44,214 nt of DNA from an uncultured Pelagibacteraceae bacterium (GCA_902560225.1 CACEKT010000007.1:1-44214), one strand, 5' to 3'. Numbered from the stretch's first letter, positions 7,520 through 16,184 are shown. The notes: generated by a model from the letters alone, not told the origin. Translations and numbers: made by a program.

Positions 7520-8573
7520 AAATTTTTTTGAAATTAAAAATGCTTCATTTAAAGTCGGGGGTACAATTAAGGTAAATAACATATCTTTTACAATTGAAAA
7601 TGAGGGTGATATTATTTGCCTTTTAGGACCATCTGGTATTGGAAAAACCACAATTCTTAGATCTATAGCTGGTTTAGAAAAAATTGAGACTGGTTCAATA
7701 AAACTTAAAGGAAAAACTCTTTCATCAGATGAAATAAATATAGAACCAGAAGATCGAAATATATCGCTATCATTCCAAGAAAATTCATTATTTCCTCATT
7801 TCACAGTCGAGGAAAATATTAATCTCGGCAAAATAAGAAAAAATTCAGGAAAAAAAAAGAAAATAAATATTAAAAAAATTATAAAATTACTTAATATTGG
7901 TAAAATATTACAACACTATCCACATCAAATTAGTGCAGGAGAAGCCCAACGAGTATCTCTAGCGAGATCATTAGCCTCTCAACCAGATCTTTTACTTCTA
8001 GATGAACCTTTATCTAATGTTGATCAAAGTTTTAAAGAAGAAATACAAGTTCAGTTAAAAAAGCTCTTAAAAGATTTAAAAATTACAACAATAATTGTTA
8101 CTCATGACTCATATGAAGCTTTTTATCTAGGTAATAAATGTGGAATAATTTTAAATAAACAACTCAAACAATTTGATGACCCTTATAACGTTTATCATTT
8201 TCCTAATTCAGTTGAGGTTGTGAATTTTCTAAATCGAGGAATTTTAATTCCAGCCAAAGTAACTGGGGAAAATACATTAGAAAATATAGATTTAGGAATT
8301 ATTAAAGGTAATTTTATAAAACATTATAAAAAGGGAACAGATGTTAAATTATTATTACAACCAGAAGACTTAGAACATGACGATCAAAGCAATCTAAAAT
8401 TAGAAGTGGTGGATAGAAAATTTAGAGGAACAAATTTTATTTATACACTTAAAACTTCAAATAATACTTTAATACCAGTGTTTGTTCATTCACATCACGT
8501 ACATCAACACGAAGTTGATGAAAAATTCGGAATTAAGCGACCAATAAATATTGATCATATAGTTTGTTTTTAA
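7512..8573 (+). CDS. Iron(III) ABC transporter ATP-binding protein (FbpC/SfuA type)
   Basis: The 353-residue ATPase energises the iron importer from the cytoplasmic face. Walker A GPSGIGKT lies at 39-46, the Q-loop at LSFQENSLFPH, and Walker B and D-loop at LLLLDEPLSNVD, with the switch histidine in VTHDS. Residues about 240-350 form a TOBE-like regulatory domain, as in FbpC. The signature loop reads ISAGEAQR rather than the usual LSGGQ, with Gly-to-Ala and Gln-to-Glu changes. Its start overlaps the permease stop by eight bases. Identification is firm from fold and context. Confidence 0.93.
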   Translation: MNKNFFEIKNASFKVGGTIKVNNISFTIENEGDIICLLGPSGIGKTTILRSIAGLEKIETGSIKLKGKTLSSDEINIEPEDRNISLSFQENSLFPHFTVEENINLGKIRKNSGKKKKINIKKIIKLLNIGKILQHYPHQISAGEAQRVSLARSLASQPDLLLLDEPLSNVDQSFKEEIQVQLKKLLKDLKITTIIVTHDSYEAFYLGNKCGIILNKQLKQFDDPYNVYHFPNSVEVVNFLNRGILIPAKVTGENTLENIDLGIIKGNFIKHYKKGTDVKLLLQPEDLEHDDQSNLKLEVVDRKFRGTNFIYTLKTSNNTLIPVFVHSHHVHQHEVDEKFGIKRPINIDHIVCF

Positions 8574-8582
8574 TAAAAATAA

Positions 8583-9269
8583 ATGCTTTCGAAAAAACAA
8601 TTATTAACTAAGGGTATACTTGATGTAGCACCACATATGTTGTCTGTAATTCCATTTGGAATAATTTGTGGAGCAATAGGTATTGAATTAGGTTTTAACC
8701 CGTACTTAGTTTATGCAATGTCCATAATTATTTTTGGAGGAGCGTCTCAAATAGTTTTTTTACAATTATTATCGGGAGGTGCTTCTGCTTTAATTGCTAT
8801 CACTTCAGTTGGTGTGATCAATTCAAGACATCTGCTGTATGGAGCTGTTTTATCTGAATATTTAGAAAAACTATCTTTTATAAAAAAATTATTAATTTCT
8901 TATTTAATTGTAGACCAAGGTTTTGCTGAGTCTAATAAATTTTTTAAAAAAAATAAAACAGAGGAAAATTTACATTATCATTTAATTGGTACTGGAGGAA
9001 CACTTTGGGTTTGCTGGCAAATTGCGACATTAACAGGAATAATATTAGGCTCATTTGTACCTGAAGAAATTGGATTGAAATTTGCAATTCCACTTACTTT
9101 TATTGCAATAGTTGTACAAGATTTAAAAAAGATGGATCATGTACTTGTTATGTTTGTTGCGGGTATAAGTTCTTTAATATTTTTTAATGCTCCATTTAAA
9201 TCATATATAATTATAGCACCAATTATAGCTTTACTAGTTGCAGCATTTATATTGAGGTTTAAAAAATGA
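8583..9269 (+). CDS. azlC: AzlC-family branched-chain amino acid exporter, large subunit
   Basis: A 228-residue membrane protein of the AzlC (LIV-E/YgaZ) family with about six to seven helices. Recognisable segments are LSVIPFGIICGAIG, the GGASQIVFLQLL stretch and GVINSRHLLYGAVLSEYL, whose N-RH-LYG pattern is diagnostic. AzlC works with a small AzlD partner to export branched-chain amino acids (valine/methionine in YgaZH). The azlD gene overlaps its end by four bases. It starts nine bases after the iron-importer ATPase, so it may be read with that operon; no iron link is evident. Confidence 0.93.
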   Translation: MLSKKQLLTKGILDVAPHMLSVIPFGIICGAIGIELGFNPYLVYAMSIIIFGGASQIVFLQLLSGGASALIAITSVGVINSRHLLYGAVLSEYLEKLSFIKKLLISYLIVDQGFAESNKFFKKNKTEENLHYHLIGTGGTLWVCWQIATLTGIILGSFVPEEIGLKFAIPLTFIAIVVQDLKKMDHVLVMFVAGISSLIFFNAPFKSYIIIAPIIALLVAAFILRFKK

Positions 9270-9583
9270 CATGGTTATCAATTATAATTGCAGGAATTGT
9301 AACTTATTTTGCTAGAATGACCATGGTTGCAATAGTTAGTAGAGATATGTTGGGAGATAGAATTAAAGCTGTATTAGCTTATGTTCCTTCAGCAGTATTT
9401 CCAGCAATAATATTTCCAGCAGTATTTATTAATGATTATGGAACATTTATTGAAATGAATGATCCTAAAATATTTGGTGCTTTAGTAGCAATCATAGTTG
9501 GATATTTTTCAAGAAATGTAATTGCAACTATATTATCTGGATTATTTTCTTACTGGGTAATAATTTTTATATTCAATTCTTAA
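9266..9583 (+). CDS. azlD: AzlD-family exporter small subunit
   Basis: A 105-residue protein with about four membrane helices, matching AzlD/YgaH in size and in the conserved start (WLSIIIAGIVTYFAR) and middle (VLAYVPSAVFPAIIFP). Its ATG overlaps the end of azlC by four bases (ATGA), the standard coupled arrangement for these obligate partners. The stop codon is directly adjacent to the stop codon of the convergent methyltransferase gene, with no base between. Confidence 0.93.
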   Translation: MTWLSIIIAGIVTYFARMTMVAIVSRDMLGDRIKAVLAYVPSAVFPAIIFPAVFINDYGTFIEMNDPKIFGALVAIIVGYFSRNVIATILSGLFSYWVIIFIFNS

Positions 9584-10240
9584 TTAAATTTTTTTTTTAT
9601 TTACAACGAAAAACAATTTTCTTGGAAATTTGCCTTCTTCAAATTTTTCTAACAAAATATTTTTAAATCCTTTAAGTAATGAATTAACTTTTTCTTTTGA
9701 AAAATAATGTACTATGAAACCATCATTTTCATAAAGATCTTCGCCTATATAAATTCCATTTTTAAAATCTCCATCACCTACATGACGCACAGTATATATA
9801 TTTATACCTCCTGGTTTTAAAATTCTTAAAATTTCACTATTTAATTTTTCTAAATCATCTTGTGTTAAAGCCATACAATAAAGCATATGAGAGTAACATC
9901 CATCTATTGAATTATCTTCAAAAGGAAGTTTTTTTCTTATATCGAATATCTTTGTTGATAAAAAATTTGATAAGTTTTTTTCTTTATTTTTTTGGTTAAT
10001 TATTTCAATCCCAGCTTTACTATAATCTAACGCTATAGTATGAATTGAATTATTTGCAAATAAAATAGAATCTCTACCCAGTCCAGCACCTAGCTCTATA
10101 ATTTTTATTATTTTGTTTTCTTGAAATATTTTTAAAGCTTTTTCTGCAGACAAACTTGGCGTCAGACCAAACATCTCAGGCTTATTTGAGAAATTAATTT
10201 CCCAATGCTGAGATTGCTGGTCTAATTTTTTTTGATCCAA
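9584..10240 (-). CDS. Class I SAM-dependent methyltransferase
   Basis: A 218-residue Rossmann-fold methyltransferase. Motif I is ELGAGLGRDSILFA near 57-70, the acidic residue ending strand 2 is in HTIALDYS, and motif IV is DGCYSHMLYCMAL, followed by ILRILKPGG near 138-146. The resemblance is closest to TehB/thiopurine-type small methyltransferases, but the acceptor cannot be assigned. The best start is a TTG two bases after the peroxiredoxin stop, because the conserved N-terminus (HWEINFSNKPEMFG) needs it; the first ATG is at residue 22. It is the second gene behind the peroxiredoxin in a minus-strand unit. Confidence 0.85.
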   Translation of the reverse strand: MDQKKLDQQSQHWEINFSNKPEMFGLTPSLSAEKALKIFQENKIIKIIELGAGLGRDSILFANNSIHTIALDYSKAGIEIINQKNKEKNLSNFLSTKIFDIRKKLPFEDNSIDGCYSHMLYCMALTQDDLEKLNSEILRILKPGGINIYTVRHVGDGDFKNGIYIGEDLYENDGFIVHYFSKEKVNSLLKGFKNILLEKFEEGKFPRKLFFVVNKKKI

Positions 10241-10242
10241 AT

Positions 10243-10905
10243 CTATTTATGTGGATCAGGAACTTTTCGTAGATAAGGTTTTATCGTTTCCCATCCATCT
10301 GGATATATCTTTTTTGCTTCATCATTTGTTACTTTAGGAACAATAATTACTTTTTCTCCTGGCTTCCAATCAGCTGGTGTAGCAATTTGATGTTTAATAG
10401 TTCTTTGCATAGAATCTATAGCTCTTAAGATTTCATGAAAGTTTCTACCAGTTGTCATTGGATATGTTAAGAACAGACCAATTCTTTTATCAGGTCTTAT
10501 AACATAAACAGTTCTTACTGTTTCATTGTCAACTGCCGTTCTTCCTCCAGATGTAACACCTGCATCGTCCTCAAGCATGTTATAAAGTTTAGCGACTGCT
10601 AAATCTTCATCTGCAATAATTGGATATTCAGGTTTCATTCCACAAACATCAGTTATATCGTCTAACCATTTTACGTGATCATCTACTGGGTCTACACTTA
10701 AACCAATAACTTTAACATTTCTTGCATCAAATTCTGGCTTCATTTTAGCTAACGCACCGAGTTCAGTCGTGCAAACTGGTGTAAAGTCTTTTGGGTGTGA
10801 AAATAATACACCCCAGCTGTCTCCAAGCCACTCATGAAAAGAGATATCTCCCAATTGAGTTTTAGCTTTGAAGTCTGGAGCGACAGTATTTATTTTTAAA
10901 GTCAT
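10243..10905 (-). CDS. 1-Cys peroxiredoxin (Prx6 family)
   Basis: A 220-residue thiol peroxidase that reduces hydrogen peroxide and organic or lipid peroxides. The peroxidatic site is PVCTTE at 43-48 with C45, preceded by SHPKDFTP; PVCTTE is the hallmark of the Prx6 subfamily. The long C-terminal domain (QRTIKHQIATPADWKPGE) also fits Prx6 and not the 2-Cys types. A good ribosome site (AGGAG) precedes the ATG. It is divergent from the sulfide:quinone oxidoreductase gene across 133 bases, so a shared redox- or sulfide-linked control region is possible. Confidence 0.94.
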   Translation of the reverse strand: MTLKINTVAPDFKAKTQLGDISFHEWLGDSWGVLFSHPKDFTPVCTTELGALAKMKPEFDARNVKVIGLSVDPVDDHVKWLDDITDVCGMKPEYPIIADEDLAVAKLYNMLEDDAGVTSGGRTAVDNETVRTVYVIRPDKRIGLFLTYPMTTGRNFHEILRAIDSMQRTIKHQIATPADWKPGEKVIIVPKVTNDEAKKIYPDGWETIKPYLRKVPDPHK

Positions 10906-11038
10906 TTATTTTTCTCCTGTAATGTTTATTTTAGAATGATTATAAATTATTAACTTTATAATTCAACGTTTTTTAATATTTTAAGCGCAACTTATAGGAC
11001 ATGTTTTAAGTTACTATGTAAGATGCTAGTGTTTTGTT
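10906..11038. promoter_or_regulatory. Divergent promoter region between peroxiredoxin and SQR
   Basis: This 133-base AT-rich spacer must hold the promoters for both divergent transcripts. It includes the Prx ribosome site near 10908-10917. I can find no convincing sigma-70 boxes or perfect palindrome; an imperfect dyad around CTTATAGGACATG and ACTATGTAAG (about 10989-11022) is the only structured part. Confidence 0.45.
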
Positions 11039-12280
11039 ATGGAAAATTCAAATCACTCAGACGTATTAATTATAGGAGGAGGCTGTGCAGGTATCTCGGT
11101 TGCTTCTAGACTAAACAATTTAAAATCTAATTTAAAAATTTCAATCATAGAGCCATCAGATAAATCACTTTATCAAGCTGCTTGGACTTTAGTTGGTGCT
11201 GGAGCTTATGATAAAAATAGCACCATTAAACCAATGTCAGAGGTTATGCCAAGTTATGTTAATTGGATTAAAAGTTATGCTGAAACTTTTTTGCCAGAGC
11301 AAAATAAAGTTAAAACTTCAGATGGGGATTATACATATGATTATTTAATCGTATGCCCTGGTCTCAAATTAAATTTCGATGGAGTAGAAGGATTAAAAGA
11401 GTCTTTAGGAAAAAATAATGTTTGTACAAATTATGATGCTGACATGGCAGAATACACTTGGGAATGTTTGAAAAACTTAAAAGGTGGAAATTTATTATTC
11501 ACAGAGCCTCCCATGCCGATTAAATGTGCAGGAGCTCCACAAAAAATTGCTTACCTAGCAGCTGATCATTTAAAGAAAAAAGGATTACTTAAAGAAAGTA
11601 ATTTAGAATTTTTATGTGCTAAACCTGTAATATTTGGAGTTCCACATTTTCAAGGACCACTTAACGAAATATGCGACTCTTATGGGATTACTAGAAGTTT
11701 TCAGCATAATTTAAAATCTGTTAATGGCGATACTAAAGAAGCTGTCTTTGTTCAATCTGATAAAGATGGAAATACAAAAGAAGTTACAAAAAAATTTGAC
11801 TTTATTCACGTAACTCCACCACAAACTTCACCAGATTTTATTAAAAATAGTCCTTTAGCTGATGCTGGTGGATGGGTTGATGTTGATCATAAAGGCGGAA
11901 CATTAAGACACACAAAATATGAAAATATTTATAGTCTAGGAGATGTAATGAATGCTCCTAATGCAAAGACTGGTGCTGCAGTTAGAAAACAAGCACCAAT
12001 AGTGGCTCATAATATCATTAAAGATATTAATAAATCATCAGAAGAATATAGACTTTATGATGGTTATGGAGCTTGTCCACTAACTGTCGCATATGGCAAA
12101 GTTATGTTAGCAGAATTTTGCTATGGCGGAAAAGTTACACCAAGCTTCCCTTTTGATCCTACAAAACCAAGTTCTTTATATTGGCAGATGAAATCTAAAC
12201 TCTTTCCATATTTGCAGTGGAACGTTATGTTTAAAGGAAAAGAATGGAGTAAGCCGGCTCATAAAGCAGTTGAAAAATAG
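11039..12280 (+). CDS. sqr: Sulfide:quinone oxidoreductase, type II-like (SQR)
   Basis: A 413-residue FAD flavoprotein that oxidises sulfide and passes electrons to quinone, releasing a persulfide to an acceptor. The FAD-binding GGGCAG lies at 13-18. PIKCAGAPQKIAYLAADHL near 160-178 is typical of the eukaryote-like type II enzymes (SQOR), as is the C-terminal YDGYGACPLTVAYGKVMLAEF. Cysteines in FLCAKP and in YGACPL are available for the redox centre. The second FAD segment is YSLGDVMNAPNAKTGAAVRKQAP. The next gene encodes a persulfide dioxygenase, the standard partner. SQR function is strongly supported by that pairing. Confidence 0.9.
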   Translation: MENSNHSDVLIIGGGCAGISVASRLNNLKSNLKISIIEPSDKSLYQAAWTLVGAGAYDKNSTIKPMSEVMPSYVNWIKSYAETFLPEQNKVKTSDGDYTYDYLIVCPGLKLNFDGVEGLKESLGKNNVCTNYDADMAEYTWECLKNLKGGNLLFTEPPMPIKCAGAPQKIAYLAADHLKKKGLLKESNLEFLCAKPVIFGVPHFQGPLNEICDSYGITRSFQHNLKSVNGDTKEAVFVQSDKDGNTKEVTKKFDFIHVTPPQTSPDFIKNSPLADAGGWVDVDHKGGTLRHTKYENIYSLGDVMNAPNAKTGAAVRKQAPIVAHNIIKDINKSSEEYRLYDGYGACPLTVAYGKVMLAEFCYGGKVTPSFPFDPTKPSSLYWQMKSKLFPYLQWNVMFKGKEWSKPAHKAVEK

Positions 12281-12312
12281 TTTTAATTTAATAAATTTCA
12301 TTAATTATAATT

Positions 12313-13008
12313 ATGATTTTTGAACAGCTATTTGATACGAAATCCTCAACATATACTTACATTATTGCTAGCGGAAAAGGTAGAGAAGCGCTGGTGATAG
12401 ATCCTGTTATTGAAAAGACAGATGAATACCTTGAAGTTTTAAAGAATCTAGAATTAAAGCTAGTAAAGGTAATTGATACACATATTCATGCTGACCATAT
12501 AACTGGTCTAAATGAGCTGAATAAAAAGACAAATTGCACAAGAATTATGGGTGCAAAATCTAAATCTGAGGTAATTGATTTAAAAGTTAACGACAATGAA
12601 AATATAAAATTAGAGAATATTGAACTTAAAGCTCTTTATACACCTGGTCACACAGATTGTTCTTACAGCTACTTAATGGATGATAGAGTTTTCACTGGAG
12701 ATACGCTTTTGATTAATGGCACAGGCAGAACTGATTTTCAGAGCGGAAGTCCATATGATGCTTATGACTCATTGTTTAATAAATTGCTTAAATTGCCAGA
12801 GAAAACTCTAGTATTTCCAGCTCATGATTACAATGGTAAAAAAAATTCTACTATAGGAACTGAAAAAAATAATAATCCTCGACTTCAAGTAAGTTCAAGA
12901 GATGAATATGCAGAAATTATGAACAACTTAAAATTACCAAATCCAAAAATGTTAGATATTGCAGTTCCAGCAAATTTAAAAGGTTTAACACTAGATCAAA
13001 TAAATTAA
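12313..13008 (+). CDS. Persulfide dioxygenase (ETHE1/Blh-type metallo-beta-lactamase fold)
   Basis: A 231-residue mononuclear iron enzyme that oxidises glutathione persulfide to sulfite and glutathione. The metal motif THIHADH gives H57, H59, D61 and H62; PGHTD (H113) and FTGDTLLINGTGRTDFQ follow. The GTGRTDFQ segment is characteristic of ETHE1-like dioxygenases and not of glyoxalase II. FPAHDYNG supplies the last histidine. It lies 32 bases after SQR and would take the persulfide SQR makes. There is no fused rhodanese domain, so sulfite is the expected product. Confidence 0.91.
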   Translation: MIFEQLFDTKSSTYTYIIASGKGREALVIDPVIEKTDEYLEVLKNLELKLVKVIDTHIHADHITGLNELNKKTNCTRIMGAKSKSEVIDLKVNDNENIKLENIELKALYTPGHTDCSYSYLMDDRVFTGDTLLINGTGRTDFQSGSPYDAYDSLFNKLLKLPEKTLVFPAHDYNGKKNSTIGTEKNNNPRLQVSSRDEYAEIMNNLKLPNPKMLDIAVPANLKGLTLDQIN

Positions 13009-13018
13009 AAATTAAATA

Positions 13019-13456
13019 ATGACTCAAACGACATTTAATTGGAAGTGTAAGCATACTTGGAAAAAAAGTGCAAAAAATACTTTGTGGTGTGTAATCGGAT
13101 GTGCCATTGGTGATTTTGGTACAATATTTTTTTTTCAAATAAATCAAATTTTATTTCCTGTTTTAGCTATTATGATTTTGGCAATTATAAACGGTTTAAT
13201 AACTAGTATTTTGCTAGAAACTGTAATTTTAATTAGACAGGGTTTCTCATTTTATGGTGCACTAAAAACAGCCTCGGGAATGAGTCTTATTTCAATGTTA
13301 AGTATGGAAATAACAATGAACACAACTGATTATGTGTTAACAGGAGGAGCTATTTTAACCTGGTGGGTTATTCCAATTATGTTAATTGTAGGTTTCTTAA
13401 CTCCATGGCCTTACAATTATTGGAGACTTAAAAAATATGGTATTAATTGCCATTAA
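13019..13456 (+). CDS. DUF4396 membrane protein of the sulfide module
   Basis: A 145-residue protein with about four membrane helices, matching DUF4396. Features: an N-terminal KHTWKKSAKNTLWCVIGCAIGDFG with histidine and two cysteines, and an acidic SMEITMNTTDY in a later helix, which is the conserved family segment. The function is unknown. It is the third gene of the SQR-dioxygenase unit (10-base gap), so a role in sulfide or sulfite handling is reasonable inference. It ends three bases before the convergent EamA gene's stop. Confidence 0.8.
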   Translation: MTQTTFNWKCKHTWKKSAKNTLWCVIGCAIGDFGTIFFFQINQILFPVLAIMILAIINGLITSILLETVILIRQGFSFYGALKTASGMSLISMLSMEITMNTTDYVLTGGAILTWWVIPIMLIVGFLTPWPYNYWRLKKYGINCH

Positions 13457-13459
13457 ATT

Positions 13460-14344
13460 TTATTTAATTCTTCGATTATTTTTTTTACCTTCAGTATGTA
13501 TAAATAAAATACCAAAAATAATTATTCCAACCACACCTATGCTTTTATTAAAATCAAAGGGTACTCCAAAAATATAAAAATTTATAAGTGTTGACCAAAT
13601 CAATTGAGAATATTGAAAATTAGTAACAAAAGATAAATTTGATAACTGTATTGCAAATATTATTAAAAGATGGCTAGAAAAACCAAGGACTCCTAAAATA
13701 ATTAATCCTATCCATAAATTTACATTTTCAATAGGTGTCCATTTAAATACAATATAAATTGTAAAGGTAGTTGCACCAACTACAGCAGCATAAAATAACG
13801 CTACTAAGGGATTGTTACTACCAGAAATAAACTTAGTGAAAAATTGATATAAAGCCCAGCATATTGGTGGAATTAAAGGGAAAATTAAGTCCAAACCTAA
13901 AATTTTCATACTAGGACTCATAGAATAAATTATACAGCTAAAGCTTAATAACATTAAAATTATACCTTTTGGTGAAAGTACATCTTTTAAAAATAGGGCT
14001 GAGAGAATAGAGACTATTAATGGTGCTGAAAAAAATACTACGTAAATATCTACAAGATCAAATTTTTGTAAAGAGTGTATAAAAAAAAAGGTAGCAAAAA
14101 CCATTAGTATAGATCTAACTATATTAATTTTAAAATTATTTTTTAAATTTATCCTAGGTTTTAATATTGCAAACAATATTAAAATCAAAAGAAAATGAAA
14201 AAAAAATCTACCCCATATAATTTGATTCAAGGGCATCATAGTTCCGAGATATTTAGCAGTAGAATCTTGACAAACTAAAATAAAAAAACCTGTGGTTGCA
14301 AGAAATATTACTTTAATTAAATGTTTTTTTTGATTTTGAGACAT
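13460..14344 (-). CDS. EamA/DMT-family transporter
   Basis: A 294-residue inner-membrane protein with about ten helices in two EamA repeats (first near 10-140, second near 150-285). Recognisable parts are TAKYLGTMMPLNQIIWGRFFFH at the first repeat and FFSAPLIVSILSALFLKDVLS at its end. Members export or import metabolites; no substrate can be inferred. It is a single gene, convergent with the sulfide module and divergent from the next dehydrogenase gene over 125 AT-rich bases that hold a 7-6-7 palindrome (ATTATTA/TAATAAT) of doubtful meaning. Confidence 0.9.
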   Translation of the reverse strand: MSQNQKKHLIKVIFLATTGFFILVCQDSTAKYLGTMMPLNQIIWGRFFFHFLLILILFAILKPRINLKNNFKINIVRSILMVFATFFFIHSLQKFDLVDIYVVFFSAPLIVSILSALFLKDVLSPKGIILMLLSFSCIIYSMSPSMKILGLDLIFPLIPPICWALYQFFTKFISGSNNPLVALFYAAVVGATTFTIYIVFKWTPIENVNLWIGLIILGVLGFSSHLLIIFAIQLSNLSFVTNFQYSQLIWSTLINFYIFGVPFDFNKSIGVVGIIIFGILFIHTEGKKNNRRIK

Positions 14345-14469
14345 TTAGATTTTTGATTTAAATTATTATATAATTAATAATCTAAACAAGCCATTTTAAA
14401 TTATTTATGTTAGTAAAAAGAAAAGTTTCATTCTCAATAAAAAAAAATTTGAGGTTATCTTAAATTCAG

Positions 14470-15357
14470 ATGATAAAAAAAATTGGTTTTATAGGTACAG
14501 GCTTAATGGGCCTACCCATGGCAAAAAATATATTAAAATCTGGATATAATTTGACAGTATATAATAGGTCAAAAAATAAAGCTGAAACATTGAAAGAATT
14601 TGGAGGTGAGGTTGCCAACAACATAAAAGACATTGTACAAGATAGCGATATTATAATTACAATGTTAACTGATGATGATGTAATCGACAAGGTTATGGGT
14701 AGTTCGGACTTTTTAAACAATCTAAATGATGGAAATATAGTAATTGATATGAGTTCAGTTAAACCTGCTACAGCAAAAAAATATGGAAATAGTTTTAAAT
14801 CTAAAAAGGTTAATTATTTAGATGCTCCAGTCTCAGGAGGTACAATAGGTGCAGAAGATGCGTCTTTAGCTATAATGGTTGGAGGAGACCAAAATATATT
14901 TGATAATGTTTATGATATTTTAAAGACTATGGGTAATCCAACTTTAGTGGGTCCAATTGGAAGTGGACAAGTTTCTAAATTAGCAAATCAAATTATAGTA
15001 GGTCTTACTATAGGCGCTGTTGCTGAAGCAGTTACACTTTGTGAAAAAGCTGGAGTAAATCCAAATAAAATGATTAAAGCTTTATCAGGTGGTTGGGCAG
15101 ATAGTAAAGTTCTTCAAACACATGGAAAAAGAATGGTTAATAAAGATTTTACTCCTAAAGGAAGAACCTCTGTACAATTAAAAGATATGAATAACATTCT
15201 AGAATGTGCAAATAGTTTTAGTACTGAATTACCTATTTCAAATTTGGTAAAAGATATGTATAAAATTTTAGTTGAAAATGGATATGGTGAAATGGATCAC
15301 AGTTCACTTTATAAAGAAATTGAAAGGATAAATAATGAAACTATTAAGAGTAGGTAA
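14470..15357 (+). CDS. 3-hydroxyisobutyrate dehydrogenase-like NAD(P)-dependent reductase
   Basis: A 295-residue beta-hydroxyacid dehydrogenase. The dinucleotide site GFIGTGLMGLPMAKN occupies residues 6-20, the substrate-binding DAPVSGGTIGAEDASLAIMVGG is near 117-138, and the catalytic lysine is in SKLANQIIVG near 170-180. The GGWADSKVLQTHG region resembles tartronate-semialdehyde reductases (GarR/GlxR). Substrates could be 3-hydroxyisobutyrate, tartronate semialdehyde or succinic semialdehyde. It overlaps the FAH-family gene by 23 bases, so the two act in one pathway or are at least co-translated. Confidence 0.88.
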   Translation: MIKKIGFIGTGLMGLPMAKNILKSGYNLTVYNRSKNKAETLKEFGGEVANNIKDIVQDSDIIITMLTDDDVIDKVMGSSDFLNNLNDGNIVIDMSSVKPATAKKYGNSFKSKKVNYLDAPVSGGTIGAEDASLAIMVGGDQNIFDNVYDILKTMGNPTLVGPIGSGQVSKLANQIIVGLTIGAVAEAVTLCEKAGVNPNKMIKALSGGWADSKVLQTHGKRMVNKDFTPKGRTSVQLKDMNNILECANSFSTELPISNLVKDMYKILVENGYGEMDHSSLYKEIERINNETIKSR

Positions 15358-16177
15358 TAAAGGAAACGAAAAACCAGGAATTTTAGATATTGATGGAAAA
15401 ATAAGAGATATTAGTTCTCACATAAGTGATTTAAACCCTGAAAATTTAAACTTTGAGTTAATTTCAAAAATTCAGAAGATAGATCTTTCAAAACTTCCAG
15501 AACTTTCATCAAATGAAAGAATAGGCTCTTGCATTACGAGTCCTGGCAAGTTTGTAGCAATAGGTCTTAACTATTCAGATCATGCAGCTGAAGTTGGGGC
15601 AGAAATTCCTAAAGAACCTATAATGTTTATGAAAGCTACAAGTTCAATGTGTGGACCTAATGATGATATAGAATTAGTTGCAGGATCAAAAAAGCTAGAT
15701 TGGGAAGTTGAACTTGGAATAGTTATCGGTAAAGAAGCAAAACATATTACAGTAGCTCAATCACAAGATCATATATTAGGATATTGTCTAGTAAATGATG
15801 TTAGTGAGAGAGAATGGCAAATAGAAAAAATGGGACAATGGGTAAAAGGTAAATCTCATGATACTTACGGACCTACAGGACCTTATTTGGTAACAAAAGA
15901 TGAAATAAAAGATGTAAATAATTTAAAAATGATTTTGGATGTAAATAATGAGAGAAGACAGACTGGAAATACGAAGACTATGATTTTTGATGTTAATTAT
16001 ATTGTATCCTATGTAAGTAAATTCATGTCTTTACAACCAGGTGATTTAATTACTACGGGCACTCCCCCAGGTGTAGGCATGGGAATGAAGCCCCAGTTAT
16101 TTTTGAAAGCAGGAGATGAAATAAAACTTTCAATAGAAAATTTAGGTGAGCAAAATTCTAAAGTTGTACCTGTATAA
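15335..16177 (+). CDS. Fumarylacetoacetate hydrolase (FAH) family protein
   Basis: A 280-residue Mg-dependent enzyme: an N-terminal extension of about 70 residues and the FAH domain from ~75. Typical elements are FVAIGLNYSDHAAE, the metal ligands in LDWEVELGIVIG, LVNDVSEREWQ, KSHDTYGPTGPYLV and ITTGTPPGVGMG. This subfamily is often annotated ureidoglycolate lyase or 2,4-diketo-3-deoxy-acid hydrolase, and some members are acylpyruvases or oxaloacetate decarboxylases. Its start lies inside the end of the preceding dehydrogenase gene, and PEP carboxylase follows after seven bases. The exact substrate is open. Confidence 0.88.
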   Translation: MKLLRVGNKGNEKPGILDIDGKIRDISSHISDLNPENLNFELISKIQKIDLSKLPELSSNERIGSCITSPGKFVAIGLNYSDHAAEVGAEIPKEPIMFMKATSSMCGPNDDIELVAGSKKLDWEVELGIVIGKEAKHITVAQSQDHILGYCLVNDVSEREWQIEKMGQWVKGKSHDTYGPTGPYLVTKDEIKDVNNLKMILDVNNERRQTGNTKTMIFDVNYIVSYVSKFMSLQPGDLITTGTPPGVGMGMKPQLFLKAGDEIKLSIENLGEQNSKVVPV

Positions 16178-16184
16178 TTAAAAC

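Noticed and set aside
14345-14469. 7-6-7 palindrome ATTATTA/TAATAAT between the EamA and dehydrogenase genes
   Set aside because: It consists of A and T only in an A/T-rich spacer, so such symmetry is expected by chance; not listed as an operator.
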